Source: Paraglaciecola mesophila KMM 241
GTDB lineage: Bacteria > Pseudomonadota > Gammaproteobacteria > Enterobacterales > Alteromonadaceae
Assembly (NCBI RefSeq): GCF_000315015.1
Contig: NZ_BAEP01000023.1
Coordinates: forward strand, 1 to 64,000
Reading direction: 5' to 3'
Length of the DNA stretch: 64,000 nucleotides
Shown: positions 19,086 to 28,781 of the stretch, in pieces
Numbering within the stretch: the first letter of the stretch is position 1
How the letters are laid out: each line of letters begins with the position of its first letter
The notes under the pieces: generated by a model
Databases searched by the model: none
What the model was told of the DNA's origin: nothing
What the model saw: only the letters and a program-made list of their open reading frames with translations
Made by a program: the position numbers and the translations under genes

Positions 19086-19934
19086 TTAAGAAGATTGCCT
19101 AAAGTCACTGACCACTGAGTTGGTTTTCTCAAGTAATTGGCGCCCCTGTCTTGATGATTGAGTGATAGCAATAAACAAGATGTCGATAATAAACTCTTGA
19201 GCAGTACGGGCCATTATCGATGACAAACGAGCAGACTCTTCTTCTGCTACTGAATATAGTTTGATATCTGCAAGATCAGATACTGGCGTTGCGCCATAGC
19301 GGGTTACCGTGATCACTTTACAACTGTTTTGCTTGGCCTGTTTCACTACATTGACGATTTCACGGGTACTGCCGGATTCACTAATGGCAAACACCAAATC
19401 GTTTTCAGACAAGGTTGCAGCAAAGGCTAGTTGGGCGTGCATATCAGGCTCTTCAATAGCTAACATGCCAAGTTTTTGTAGCTTATACGAGAAGTCTTTC
19501 CCTACCAGTGCTGAACCACCTAAGCCACAAATTAAAATGCGCTTAGCAGATTTGAGTAATTCCACAGCCTGGTGAAACGCGGCTTCTTCATTCAGGTTTT
19601 TGGTTTCGGTTAATACAGCGACTTTGCTACTAAGTAGCTTTTCTGACACTTGTTTGAAACTATCATTAAGGGTGATCTTACCGTGTAGATTGCCCTCACT
19701 CGCAGTTGAATTTAATGCGTCTATTACACCGAGCTTAAACGCTGGATACCCTTTGTATCCTAGCTTTTGGGCGAATTTCACCACGCTAGATTGACTGACG
19801 CCAACGACATTCGCGAGTTCTTGAGATGACAAATCCCTTACTGCGTTTGACGAACTAAGTACAAATTTAGCGAGCTTTAGTTCGCTATTAGAAAGGGTAT
19901 CTTTAATGGCTTTTATTTTTGTGAAAGTAGACAT
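19086..19934 (-). CDS. RpiR/MurR-family transcription regulator
   Basis: An N-terminal HTH_6 DNA-binding domain (about 1-77, with SSQELANVVGVSQSSVVKFAQKLGYKGYP) is followed by a SIS sugar-phosphate-binding domain (about 125-255, with LGGSALVGKDFSYKL and ISESGSTREIV). MurR of E. coli and B. subtilis has this layout and responds to MurNAc-6-P. Being inside the muropeptide locus, it is the likely local regulator. The palindrome at 19950-19963, 16-29 bases before its ATG, suggests autoregulation. The ligand could equally be GlcNAc-6-P or GlcN-6-P. Confidence 0.9.
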   Translation of the reverse strand: MSTFTKIKAIKDTLSNSELKLAKFVLSSSNAVRDLSSQELANVVGVSQSSVVKFAQKLGYKGYPAFKLGVIDALNSTASEGNLHGKITLNDSFKQVSEKLLSSKVAVLTETKNLNEEAAFHQAVELLKSAKRILICGLGGSALVGKDFSYKLQKLGMLAIEEPDMHAQLAFAATLSENDLVFAISESGSTREIVNVVKQAKQNSCKVITVTRYGATPVSDLADIKLYSVAEEESARLSSIMARTAQEFIIDILFIAITQSSRQGRQLLEKTNSVVSDFRQSS

Positions 19935-19949
19935 TAAGCAACTCAGAGT

Positions 19950-19963
19950 AATAATTTATTATT
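19950..19963. promoter_or_regulatory. AT-rich palindrome before the RpiR/MurR gene
   Basis: AATAAT-TT-ATTATT is an exact 6-2-6 palindrome and identical, on the other strand, to the core of the site at 7731-7748. A weaker related sequence (GATAATTTATTC) lies at 20059-20070. Candidate autoregulatory operator. Confidence 0.5.
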
Positions 19964-20177
19964 TAGTTTACCGTAATTTTAACAAGTTACGCGTAAAACA
20001 TTGTGAATTTAAGAGCAATTAGCTTACCGTTAGTGCCGATTTTCGGCAAAGACAAATCGATAATTTATTCAAAACCTTTTAACATAGTATAATTTAAAAA
20101 TTGTTTGAATTTTGAACATTATTCCATTGTTAAGAAATCAAAAGCCTAGCTAAAACGTCGATTTTGCTACACAAAGC

Positions 20178-20579
20178 TCAAAACGCGTCACTGACCACTT
20201 GACCGTTATACGCAGCGCATTGTTCGACGCGCTGCTTCTGTATCTTTGCTAGTGAATCAATATCAAAATAACCGTATTCACAGTGCTCGTCACTTAGACA
20301 TATGGCTTGTTTTCCCAAGTGAACTCTAAAAATGCATGCTTGAGAGTTATATGCACTATGAAAATACACCCCAGAAAGGTACTCAATTTCCACCTGCACG
20401 CCTAATTCTTCTTGGCACTCTCGCAACAAGGCTTGATGAATGGTTTCACCAGGCTCAAGTGCACCGCCAGGTAAGCCCCAAGCACAATTGCCATAGGTGG
20501 CTTTTAGTAATAAAACTTGCCCACCTTCATTGAAGATAACACCATGGCTGCTGATGCGAAATGTATCGTTAAACGCCAT
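20178..20579 (-). CDS. NUDIX hydrolase
   Basis: The protein of 133 residues carries an intact Nudix box at about 38-61 (GG-x5-E-x7-REC-x-EELG), so it should hydrolyse a nucleoside diphosphate linked to some moiety X. GGGGGAA precedes the ATG. It lies between the nagZ-like gene and rpiR, on the same strand, with gaps of over 100 bases on each side, so membership in the muropeptide regulon is not shown. Substrate unknown; UDP-sugars or oxidised nucleotides are possible. Confidence 0.88.
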   Translation of the reverse strand: MAFNDTFRISSHGVIFNEGGQVLLLKATYGNCAWGLPGGALEPGETIHQALLRECQEELGVQVEIEYLSGVYFHSAYNSQACIFRVHLGKQAICLSDEHCEYGYFDIDSLAKIQKQRVEQCAAYNGQVVSDAF

Positions 20580-20702
20580 ACAAATTCCCCCTATTCAGAG
20601 CTGTTAAAGAGATACGAGTAGAGCACGGTTGCAGGTCACGCTACAGGGAACACATCACACTTCATTAACAAGACCGTGCTGGCAGCAGAATATTTCATTC
20701 AC

Positions 20703-22598
20703 CTAATGCTTACCCACGCTAACGGGTAAAGATCCTGTGGCCTGTTGATTACCCAACAGAATATTGGCCAAAGCACGATAAATAGGGCCTTCGTGGTGCG
20801 CATGGGCTGCTCCGTTTTCATCTAATTGCTCAGTAACTTGGGTGTTATAAGCGAAGCTAGCCAAAATGCCGTCCAGGTAATCGGCGTATTGAGTAACAGC
20901 ATAAGGGGTGCGCATACTCACCAGAAGCGATTTTTGATGAGGTTTAACGTCTTTCATCAAGGTGAGTAACTTGGCATCTAACGCTTCTTTATTCGGTCTT
21001 AAGCGCCAATCAGTAATATCGTCCATTCCCCCCATTTCAACCAAACTTTGCTGGGGGGTAATATCAGTGTAAATCACTAATTGCGCGTCACGTTGTTGGG
21101 CAAGAATGTTATCTGTTGGCTCACTCACTAAGCTAGCACAGCGAATTGTCAGTTTAGGCCGCGGGTCAAAAGTGTTAAGTGCATCAGTTAGTGCAGTTGT
21201 CATGGCCATGCATTTAGCCTTGTCTGGCATGACGAGTTGAATGCGTTTAGTGGATTGCTTTATTGGCCATGCTTGCTGATTTTTTATTGCCACAATGGCG
21301 TAATCCGCTAAGTCTTGCTCTATTTTTAGATGAGCAGGCGCAGCCAATATGCTTTGCGCCCGAGCGAGTGCTTTTGCTGGGGATAACTGGGCAGCGTTAG
21401 ACGGGATATAATTTTGTTTTAAGGTTTGAATACGTGCCACTGACGCCTCTATTTCAGCTAACGTTAAGTCGCCGATTTGAACGGCATAAGCTAAATCAGC
21501 AATCATTCTTTTAAGCTTAGGAATGTCCTGTGCAGTGCGGATCGCCATTGGCATTAACGCGATGTCAGTACCCGCCTTGAAGGTTTGTAATACCGCTTGG
21601 GTAGGTTCGTAAAAATGGGCGATGGCGGCCATATCTAACGCATCTGTGATGATCACGCCTCGAAAGCCCATTTGTTCTCTGAGCAAGTCGGTTAAAATCG
21701 CTCGCGACATAGTGGCCGGTAGTATTGTTTTGCTGCCGTCGGTTGCGGTAAATGTGGCGCTATCAAGGGCTGGGTATTGAATATGTGCCGTCATGATCAT
21801 GCCCGGGTCGCCATTATCAATGGCATACTGGAATGGCGCTAAATCTACTGCTTTTATCTTATTTAAGTCATGTTCAACCAAGGGCAAGCCCGAGTGACTG
21901 TCGGTGTTGGTATCCCCGTGTCCAGGAAAGTGTTTCAGCGCAGCAATAATGCCGTTTTGTTGCATTGCTTGCATTTGGGCTAACCCCAATTCAGCAACTA
22001 CTTGTGGGTCTTCCCCGAATGAGCGCACGTTTATTACAGGGTTTTCTGGGTTGACGTTTACATCAACTGAAGGAGCAAAATTAACATTAAAACCCAGTAC
22101 GGCTAACTCTTTAGCAATCACATCACCGCTAAGCGTGGCAAAGTGCGTTCCATGCTCGGCGTATGTGGCACCAATGGCCATATTACCGCTGAACGCAGTA
22201 CTAATATTTTGCGGTATGCGCACCACACGCCCGCCTTCTTGGTCAATAGAGATAAGCAATGGCGAGTGCCCGCCATTGGTTGAGGCTGCTTGCAAGTCTC
22301 GATTCAGGCGAAGCATTTGCTCTGTGTCGACCAAGTTATTGGCAAATAAGATAATACCGCCTACACCTGTGTCGGCGATCATCTCTTTAAGGTCGTCGGG
22401 TAACGTAGTGACAGGTGCAGTGCAGCGCTGTGTGGTCACATCAAGCTCGCTCTTTTCGCAGAAATAGCGAATATCGAGCATCAGTTTTTGCGCAACCAAG
22501 GCTTCAATCTTTGGATCGATTGATGGTTTGCTTGTGCACGATATACAAGCGATGACAAAGAAAAGGATGAAACACAAATGCACTGGCCTAAAACCCAT
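20703..22598 (-). CDS. nagZ: Exported GH3 beta-N-acetylglucosaminidase lipoprotein (NagZ-like)
   Basis: The N-terminus has a signal with lipobox VIAC (Cys18), so the enzyme should be anchored to a membrane outside the cytosol. The GH3 domain (about 30-400) contains KHFPGHGDTNTDSH at 222-235, whose Asp233/His235 dyad is the general acid pair of NagZ-type enzymes, and nucleophile Asp319 in IITDALD. A second domain of about 200 residues follows. E. coli NagZ is cytosolic with about 340 residues; this one resembles the larger exported B. subtilis NagZ. It would release GlcNAc from muropeptides. AAGGAG precedes the ATG. Confidence 0.93.
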   Translation of the reverse strand: MGFRPVHLCFILFFVIACISCTSKPSIDPKIEALVAQKLMLDIRYFCEKSELDVTTQRCTAPVTTLPDDLKEMIADTGVGGIILFANNLVDTEQMLRLNRDLQAASTNGGHSPLLISIDQEGGRVVRIPQNISTAFSGNMAIGATYAEHGTHFATLSGDVIAKELAVLGFNVNFAPSVDVNVNPENPVINVRSFGEDPQVVAELGLAQMQAMQQNGIIAALKHFPGHGDTNTDSHSGLPLVEHDLNKIKAVDLAPFQYAIDNGDPGMIMTAHIQYPALDSATFTATDGSKTILPATMSRAILTDLLREQMGFRGVIITDALDMAAIAHFYEPTQAVLQTFKAGTDIALMPMAIRTAQDIPKLKRMIADLAYAVQIGDLTLAEIEASVARIQTLKQNYIPSNAAQLSPAKALARAQSILAAPAHLKIEQDLADYAIVAIKNQQAWPIKQSTKRIQLVMPDKAKCMAMTTALTDALNTFDPRPKLTIRCASLVSEPTDNILAQQRDAQLVIYTDITPQQSLVEMGGMDDITDWRLRPNKEALDAKLLTLMKDVKPHQKSLLVSMRTPYAVTQYADYLDGILASFAYNTQVTEQLDENGAAHAHHEGPIYRALANILLGNQQATGSLPVSVGKH

Positions 22599-22673
22599 GA
22601 CTTACTCCTTAAAATAAAACACGCTGTGGTACTTATTTGTACTGCAATAAAATAACGCGCGAGGAAAATAAAA

Positions 22674-22700
22674 CAAAAAAATCCCCGCCAGAAGCGGGGA
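22674..22700 (-). terminator. Terminator of TonB receptor 2 transcript
   Basis: TCCCCGC (22682-22688) pairs with GCGGGGA (22694-22700); loop of five. On the minus strand a run of seven T follows the stem. It lies 48 bases after the receptor 2 stop and separates it from the nagZ-like gene. Confidence 0.92.
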
Positions 22701-22747
22701 TAAACAAACAACTACCTGTATTCGCTAAGGTAAGTCGCTAAACGGAG

Positions 22748-25700
22748 TTAGTAATTTAGGCTAACCGAAAGTTGAACCCTACGTGGGTTAATTAAGTTTT
22801 GTGCCTCTCCAAAAGTGGCGCTTGAAAGGATGGGCTGATAGTTATAACCAGTTTGTCTGTCAAAAACGTTAAATACATCAGCTTGAAACTTCAGCTCCAA
22901 ATCTTCAGTTATATTAAAGGCTTGGGCGTAGTTTAAGTCTAACTGCCAATGGCTTGATTCACGACGGCTGCCAGCAGGTTCAGAGTAACGAATAGTAGAG
23001 CTTGAATAACCATAAGCACCACCGTCCCACTCTTCCCAAACATCGCCAGATTGGAAGACAAAGTTAAAACCGATGTCAGCGTTCCAATCCGTTGTGTAGT
23101 AACCCAGTGCTTTTAATACATGAGGGCGGTCACCATTTAAGGTACCTGATTTGCCGTCCCACAACATGCGGCCGCGACCATCACCTAAATTTGACGACCC
23201 AACAAACAAGTTACCATCAGAAGCTGTACTGGTAATGTCTTGGTCGTAATTGCCAAAGTAATGACTCCAAACATAAGACACGTTCAGGTAATAGTTGTCG
23301 CCAGTATAGTCACCTTCAAGACTCCACTCGTAGTAGGTATTTTCAGCACCATCTAGTTCAGCAATAACATAGCTACCGTCGCTTGCAGATAGTCCCATGC
23401 TGGAATATTGCTCGGCCAAATCTGGAATAAACAGGCCTTTGTCACGTAAGTTCTCTGGCACGCCACCAAAAGGACCATAGTCTCCATAGGTGCGGGCATT
23501 GTTAGGCTGATCTTCCCATGCGTGGAAGGCCTTACGCTGACGTACATGAGTGCGAACGAAGAATTCGTTTGATATGTATTTCGTCATACCAATGGTGATT
23601 TCATCTGTGCGACGGGCATCCATGTCATCTTGAAATAATTTACCCGATGAACCGTTTGCTTCGGTATTACCGATAAACGCGCCGTCGGCATCAAAGTAAA
23701 CTTTTTGGGTTGATTGATTGTTACGATCCCATGAGGCGGCGCGGGCAAGAGAGGTAGTATCTGGGTTGTAGCTAGCAAAGTTAGCAAACACGGTATCGCG
23801 ACCGTTATAGGCCCAAGTGATACCGAGTCTAGGTTGAATCATGTCCATAAAATCAAGCTCATACATTTTGTACTTGTTGCCAGGAGCAACTTCGTAACCT
23901 GATGCATTTGCTGAGTTTTCTCTTAGACCTTGTCCGTATAAAGTATCGTTGCTGAATAAGAAACCGACGTTGTAAGTGAAATCACCGTGCTCAATCGTGT
24001 CGTTCACTTCAATGTTGATAATTTCAGATGTTGAAGTCAGTGGGTTTAGGTTCTCTTCGCCATTTAAGCTGTTTGAGTAAACTGTTGCGCTGTAATAGAT
24101 GGCTTCCTCTGTTTCAAAGTCGGTATCTACACCCAACCCGCCGTTATAGCTGATTGCGCCCCAACCATTTGACAGTCGAGTAAGCACTTCTTCGCTTTCC
24201 TTCCACTGACCACCAATATGAATATTGTGAACGGTATTACCTAGCTCCATTTCGTGGTCAAGAGCGACTTCAAAGCTCTTACGAGAGAAATCTTGATTGT
24301 TTATTAGGGATGCACCACCAATATTCCCACCACCCGTTAATACGCCAGCATCATCCGTATAACCATAAGCATCGATTAGCGCTTGGGCTGTTTCTGCATC
24401 AAAACCTTCGTCAGTTCTAATCGTTGGAACAAAGAACAAGCCTTGCTGATCAAGGCTATTTAAATCAAGAGAGCCTCCAATTGTTGGGATCACACCTGAA
24501 AAAATGGTGTCAGGACGGCTAGAGTTCTCGTTCTTAAAATCACTGTATTGAAAGGTTAACGTAGTGTAGTCATCAATAATATATGACCCATCAATAGTGA
24601 AAATATCTTGCGATACCGAGCTCCCCTCAGACGTAGAATCAGTCGCTTTTGAATCTACAGAATCGCCGACAACGTCTTTATCAGAGGTTCTGTAGCTAAC
24701 GTTTAACAATACATCTTCGGTCGGTGCCCAGGTTAACTTACCGAAATATTCATCACGATCACTTTCATACTGCTTAGTAGGGCCGTAAGCGGTTTCTTTA
24801 TTGTCACGGGTTATTTCAGGGCCAAAATACGAACCATAAAAATACAATTCATCTTCAATCAATGCGCCGCTGACATTGGCACTCATCCAAGTTTTGTCTT
24901 CTTCAAAGGTCGAAGTAGTACTTTCTGTTGTATCACGATCCGCAGATAAACTTGCAGGCTCGATACGATACTCTACGCTGGCATGAAATTCGTTCGTGCC
25001 TGATTTAGATAAGGTATTGATTGATAGACCACCGGCACGGTTGAAGCCTATTGCTTTTGCCCCCCCACGATCAATTGACACGAATGCGACATCTTGTGTC
25101 GACGGTTCAGAAGCTAGGTTACCGTACATGGGTAGTGATACGTCGACGCCGTCGAAGCCATATTTATTGTCTCGACCAGAGCCACCGGCTGATGGGCCAA
25201 GAGTGGCATTTTCTGAATATTGCACGCCTGGAATTATAGCTAATAAAGAGCGGTAATCTTGGCCGGTGGGTACGCGGGATATAACGTCTTCACCCAAAGA
25301 GTTTGTGAGCGAAGAGTCACCTTCGCGGCTGATGCGAGAGCCGACAATTTGAATGACTTCGGTGCTGTCAGTCGGTGCCGCTTCAAATGCCACGTCAACA
25401 TTAGATGTTTGATCTAACAATACATCTACTTGGGTTTGACGAACAGTACCGTCAGATGATGTAAATGTCAGTGTGTATTTACCAGGCTTTAGGGCCGGTA
25501 AAACATAGCTACCATCTGCTTTTGTTTTAACCGTTCTAGGCTTGGGCATTACGTTACTTGACGCGGTGACAGTGACATCGTTTACCGAAATGTCAGTCGC
25601 TTGCGTTTCAACCTTACCCTTAATGCCGCCGGCTTGTTGTGCCATAGCGGCGGGTGCGCCAGCTAATGAGCTTGCCAGTAGCACTGCGGAGAGTGTGGTT

Positions 25701-25774
25701 GCGCGATTGTTCCATGCACCTTGCATGGCACGGTAAATCCGTTGTTGTATGAAATTTCTAGATTGTGTTGCCAT
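22748..25774 (-). CDS. TonB-dependent receptor 2 with carboxypeptidase-regulatory-like N-terminal domain
   Basis: The signal peptide (about 1-46, ending AAMAQQA) is followed by a carboxypeptidase-regulatory-like beta-sandwich (about 48-135, with DGSYVLPALKPGKYTLTF), a plug (about 140-280, with IQIVGSRISREGD) and a long barrel ending RRVQLSVSLNY. This is the CarO/Oar-like class of receptor. ATG 25774 has AGGTGA 5 bases upstream and fits the signal peptide; the in-frame extension to 25825 does not. It is divergent from the amidase fusion gene, across a region with AT-rich motif copies. Likely cargo is peptidoglycan fragments, by context only. Confidence 0.92.
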   Translation of the reverse strand: MATQSRNFIQQRIYRAMQGAWNNRATTLSAVLLASSLAGAPAAMAQQAGGIKGKVETQATDISVNDVTVTASSNVMPKPRTVKTKADGSYVLPALKPGKYTLTFTSSDGTVRQTQVDVLLDQTSNVDVAFEAAPTDSTEVIQIVGSRISREGDSSLTNSLGEDVISRVPTGQDYRSLLAIIPGVQYSENATLGPSAGGSGRDNKYGFDGVDVSLPMYGNLASEPSTQDVAFVSIDRGGAKAIGFNRAGGLSINTLSKSGTNEFHASVEYRIEPASLSADRDTTESTTSTFEEDKTWMSANVSGALIEDELYFYGSYFGPEITRDNKETAYGPTKQYESDRDEYFGKLTWAPTEDVLLNVSYRTSDKDVVGDSVDSKATDSTSEGSSVSQDIFTIDGSYIIDDYTTLTFQYSDFKNENSSRPDTIFSGVIPTIGGSLDLNSLDQQGLFFVPTIRTDEGFDAETAQALIDAYGYTDDAGVLTGGGNIGGASLINNQDFSRKSFEVALDHEMELGNTVHNIHIGGQWKESEEVLTRLSNGWGAISYNGGLGVDTDFETEEAIYYSATVYSNSLNGEENLNPLTSTSEIINIEVNDTIEHGDFTYNVGFLFSNDTLYGQGLRENSANASGYEVAPGNKYKMYELDFMDMIQPRLGITWAYNGRDTVFANFASYNPDTTSLARAASWDRNNQSTQKVYFDADGAFIGNTEANGSSGKLFQDDMDARRTDEITIGMTKYISNEFFVRTHVRQRKAFHAWEDQPNNARTYGDYGPFGGVPENLRDKGLFIPDLAEQYSSMGLSASDGSYVIAELDGAENTYYEWSLEGDYTGDNYYLNVSYVWSHYFGNYDQDITSTASDGNLFVGSSNLGDGRGRMLWDGKSGTLNGDRPHVLKALGYYTTDWNADIGFNFVFQSGDVWEEWDGGAYGYSSSTIRYSEPAGSRRESSHWQLDLNYAQAFNITEDLELKFQADVFNVFDRQTGYNYQPILSSATFGEAQNLINPRRVQLSVSLNY

Positions 25775-26264
25775 GTGTTCACCTATTTGTTGCTTGTGCT
25801 TTTTTATTTGAGGACGACGACTCATAAGCCTTCATTAAGTAGTTTTTATTATTGTTGTCTGAGCATTTAACAAACAATATTTGATATCGTCAAGAATAAT
25901 ATGTTCTTTATTGTTGGTTTTTTAGTAATAATTTATCTTTAAAATTGAGGGGTGAAGTAGCGGAACTGCCCGAAAAATGGGTATCGTACTAAGGCATCAA
26001 GGTGTGTTTTGTTACCTTTTTATACCCTTGTCTGATCGCGGGTTTTGCCTTAATCGTAAAGAGGTTATGCTGAAATACCGAAAATTTTGAAAGTTAGCGT
26101 CTGGAGCACATGTTTGCTAAGCAGTGTTGATAGTTTGCACATTAAGTTATGGAATTATTATTCAAATTATTTATTATAACTGTAATTAATTATTCAAAAG
26201 TGGGTGCTTTTGAGTGGAAATAGTGATCTGGAAGATTCACAGGCAACGGGATATCCTCAGTGTT
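25775..26264. promoter_or_regulatory. Divergent control region with AT-rich motif copies
   Basis: This 490-base gap separates TonB receptor 2 from the amidase fusion gene. AATAATTTATCTTT at 25927-25940 and AATTATTTATTATA at 26165-26178 each match 12 of 14 bases of the palindrome core at 19950-19963; AGAATAAT at 25893-25900 is one perfect half site. The region is AT-rich overall, so chance matches are possible, but a copy near each divergent promoter fits shared control by the RpiR/MurR regulator. Confidence 0.4.
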
Positions 26265-28721
26265 ATGAAAAAACATATTACGAGTTGGCAGCGATCTGTC
26301 TTGATATGCATATTAACGGTAGTCATCGTCAGCTGTGCGGCACTACCGATTAACGAAATGCCATCAAAAAACTTCAGCCATCGGGTAAAGTTTCTGGTGA
26401 TGCATTTTACCGCTATTGATTATCAAAAATCGATTCACGCATTGGTAGATGAAGGCGGGTTGAGTGCTCATTATCTTATTCCTGAATCAAATGATCCCAG
26501 TTACCCTAAAGATTCTTTAGAAATTCTCAAATTAGTAGATGAAAACAAGCGAGCTTGGCATGCAGGTAACAGTGTGTGGCAAGGGCGCAGCGAATTAAAT
26601 GATTCATCCATAGGCATAGAAATTGTCAATGTGCCTGAATGTCATTTTGACAAAGAAGCCAAAACAACCTCTGAGCATGGCGAGAATCGCTTATGCGTAT
26701 TTCCCGATTACGACTCAAAGCAAATCGAATTGCTAATTGCCCTTAGTAAACAAATACTGGCCCGTAATCCAGACATATCGCCTACCAAGGTGGTGGGACA
26801 CTCAGATATCGCACCGTCGCGTAAGAACGATCCAGGCCCAAGATTTCCTTGGTTTGAGCTATACCAAGCTGGCATAGGTGCTTGGTATGAAAACACTACT
26901 TTCGAGAGCTATTGGCAGCGTTTTAATCAGTATCAACCGAATATTGGCCTAGTACAAAGTGCTTTACGTGCTTATGGCTATAATGTGCTGGAAACGGGCA
27001 TTCGTGATGAACAAACAAGCAATGTGATCAGTGCGTTTCAAATGCACTTCTTACCTTGGCAAGTAACAGGCAAAGCAGACAGCAAAACTGCTGCCGCTGT
27101 GTTTGCTTTACTCGATAAATACTTTGCTAAAAAAGCCAAAAAGTTGATGGCACGCTACATTGACGAGCAAGTGACTGAGTCAACAGAGCCCAAGGCCGTA
27201 AAGCATGGGCAAGTGGATCAAGTATTCCCCATGCAAGAGCGCAGCACTCGGCAATTGGTAAACGATCGTGAACGTTTCAAAGCGTACCAAGGGCGAGGTG
27301 AGATTCAGATTAATAGCCAAGGCGCAGAGCAAGCCGATATCTACGTCAATGGCCAAAAACTCAATATAACGCAACCCTTTGCGCCAGAGGAGCGCTACCA
27401 ATACAGCTTGAAGCGTCGCACCAAAGATGGCACTAACACCTTGCGTGTAGAGAATATTTTACCTGAGGGTAGCGAGCTCAAAGTGACTATTCCGTCACCT
27501 ACCTTAATAGACACCAGCACGTCGCAGCAAAATCGTTTTGCCCGAGTCGATGCGCTTATTCAGCAAGATATACATGACGGATTCCCTGGTGCGGTATTGT
27601 TGGTTATCAAAGACGGAGAAATCATCAAGCGCAGCGCATACGGTGATGCACGCAAATACGCTGATGGTGGTGAGTTACTCCCGGAGCCGCAAAAAATGCG
27701 GGTTGATACGCTGTTTGATATTGCTTCGAACACGAAAATGTTTGCTACCAACCTGGCTCTAATGAAGCTGGCAAGCGCAGGTAAGCTAGACGTCAATGCA
27801 CCTATTCAGCACTACATGCCTGACTATCGAGGCGGCGGGCGAGAAACGCGTTTAGTACGAGATTTACTCACTCATACCGCTGGTTACGCCCCTCAAGTAC
27901 GATTTTTTACGCCTGAAAATACAGCTGGCAAGAGCTTGTATTCTCAGGACTCACAGCGAACGGACCAGTTACTGCTAAACCGAGTGCCATTTGCCATGGG
28001 GCGCAATGTTAAAGCGGTCTACAGTGACACTGACTATATGTTGCTGGGTATGTTGGTTGAGCGTATTACGGGTATGGGGCTAGATGCTTACGTTGAGCAG
28101 CAAATTTATCAACCCTTGGGGTTGAGCAATACCCTATTTAACCCACTATTAAAAGGCCGCGCGAAAGGCGAATTTGCTGCCACTGAGATACAGGGCAATA
28201 GCCGCGGTGGTCGAGTCACCTTCGACAATATGCGCGAGTATGTGTTGCAGGGGGAAGTGCACGATGAAAAAGCCTTTTACTCACTTGGCGGGGTAGCCGG
28301 TCATGCTGGGTTGTTCTCTACCGTAGACGATTTGGCCGTGCTGGGGCAGTTGTTATTGAACGGCGGTGGCTACGGCAAAAACCAAATCTTTGATGAAGCA
28401 GTGTTACAACAGTTTATTAAGCCAGAAGAGCGCGATGACAGTTATGGACTTGGCTGGCGCCGAGCAGGCCGGGGGCAAAGTAAATGGCATTTCGGTCCTT
28501 ATGCTAGCGCTCAGGCTTATGGTCATACGGGTTGGACAGGTACAGTCTCAGTGATTGACCCCAAATATGACTTGGCTATCTTCTTGCTCACCAATGCACG
28601 GCACTCAAAAGTCCAAGAAGATGAAAGCGGCCATGTTGAGTTTGCAGGTAAAACCTTTGAAACCGGCAAATATGGCAGTGTGGTTAGTTTGGTGTACGAG
28701 GCCGTGCTTAACGGCAAATAA
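26265..28721 (+). CDS. Fused lipoprotein: Zn-amidase + PG-binding domain + beta-lactamase-fold hydrolase
   Basis: A lipobox (VIVSC, Cys24) follows a signal sequence starting at ATG 26265. Residues about 40-200 are an Amidase_2 domain like AmpD/AmiD: Zn ligands His47, His179 and Asp189 (GHSDIAPSRKNDPGP), and Glu119. Residues about 225-285 are a peptidoglycan-binding domain (LVQSALRAYGYNV). A linker with a beta-rich stretch leads to a class C beta-lactamase-fold domain (about 425-815): Ser488-xx-Lys491 (ASNTK), a Tyr-containing YSDTDY block and HTGWTG. So one polypeptide joins two different hydrolytic centres acting on muropeptides. B. subtilis AmiE, as I recall, is also of the beta-lactamase fold. 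818 residues; no frameshift. Confidence 0.92.
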   Translation: MKKHITSWQRSVLICILTVVIVSCAALPINEMPSKNFSHRVKFLVMHFTAIDYQKSIHALVDEGGLSAHYLIPESNDPSYPKDSLEILKLVDENKRAWHAGNSVWQGRSELNDSSIGIEIVNVPECHFDKEAKTTSEHGENRLCVFPDYDSKQIELLIALSKQILARNPDISPTKVVGHSDIAPSRKNDPGPRFPWFELYQAGIGAWYENTTFESYWQRFNQYQPNIGLVQSALRAYGYNVLETGIRDEQTSNVISAFQMHFLPWQVTGKADSKTAAAVFALLDKYFAKKAKKLMARYIDEQVTESTEPKAVKHGQVDQVFPMQERSTRQLVNDRERFKAYQGRGEIQINSQGAEQADIYVNGQKLNITQPFAPEERYQYSLKRRTKDGTNTLRVENILPEGSELKVTIPSPTLIDTSTSQQNRFARVDALIQQDIHDGFPGAVLLVIKDGEIIKRSAYGDARKYADGGELLPEPQKMRVDTLFDIASNTKMFATNLALMKLASAGKLDVNAPIQHYMPDYRGGGRETRLVRDLLTHTAGYAPQVRFFTPENTAGKSLYSQDSQRTDQLLLNRVPFAMGRNVKAVYSDTDYMLLGMLVERITGMGLDAYVEQQIYQPLGLSNTLFNPLLKGRAKGEFAATEIQGNSRGGRVTFDNMREYVLQGEVHDEKAFYSLGGVAGHAGLFSTVDDLAVLGQLLLNGGGYGKNQIFDEAVLQQFIKPEERDDSYGLGWRRAGRGQSKWHFGPYASAQAYGHTGWTGTVSVIDPKYDLAIFLLTNARHSKVQEDESGHVEFAGKTFETGKYGSVVSLVYEAVLNGK

Positions 28722-28781
28722 ACCAGAGTCACCCTGATCCTAAGTTTACTTTTTAAGACAAATTTTAAGGCAAACAACACT

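Noticed and set aside
21904-22467. 187-codon frame antisense to the nagZ-like gene
   Set aside because: It is the reverse of a strongly conserved GH3 coding region; no ribosome binding site or family.
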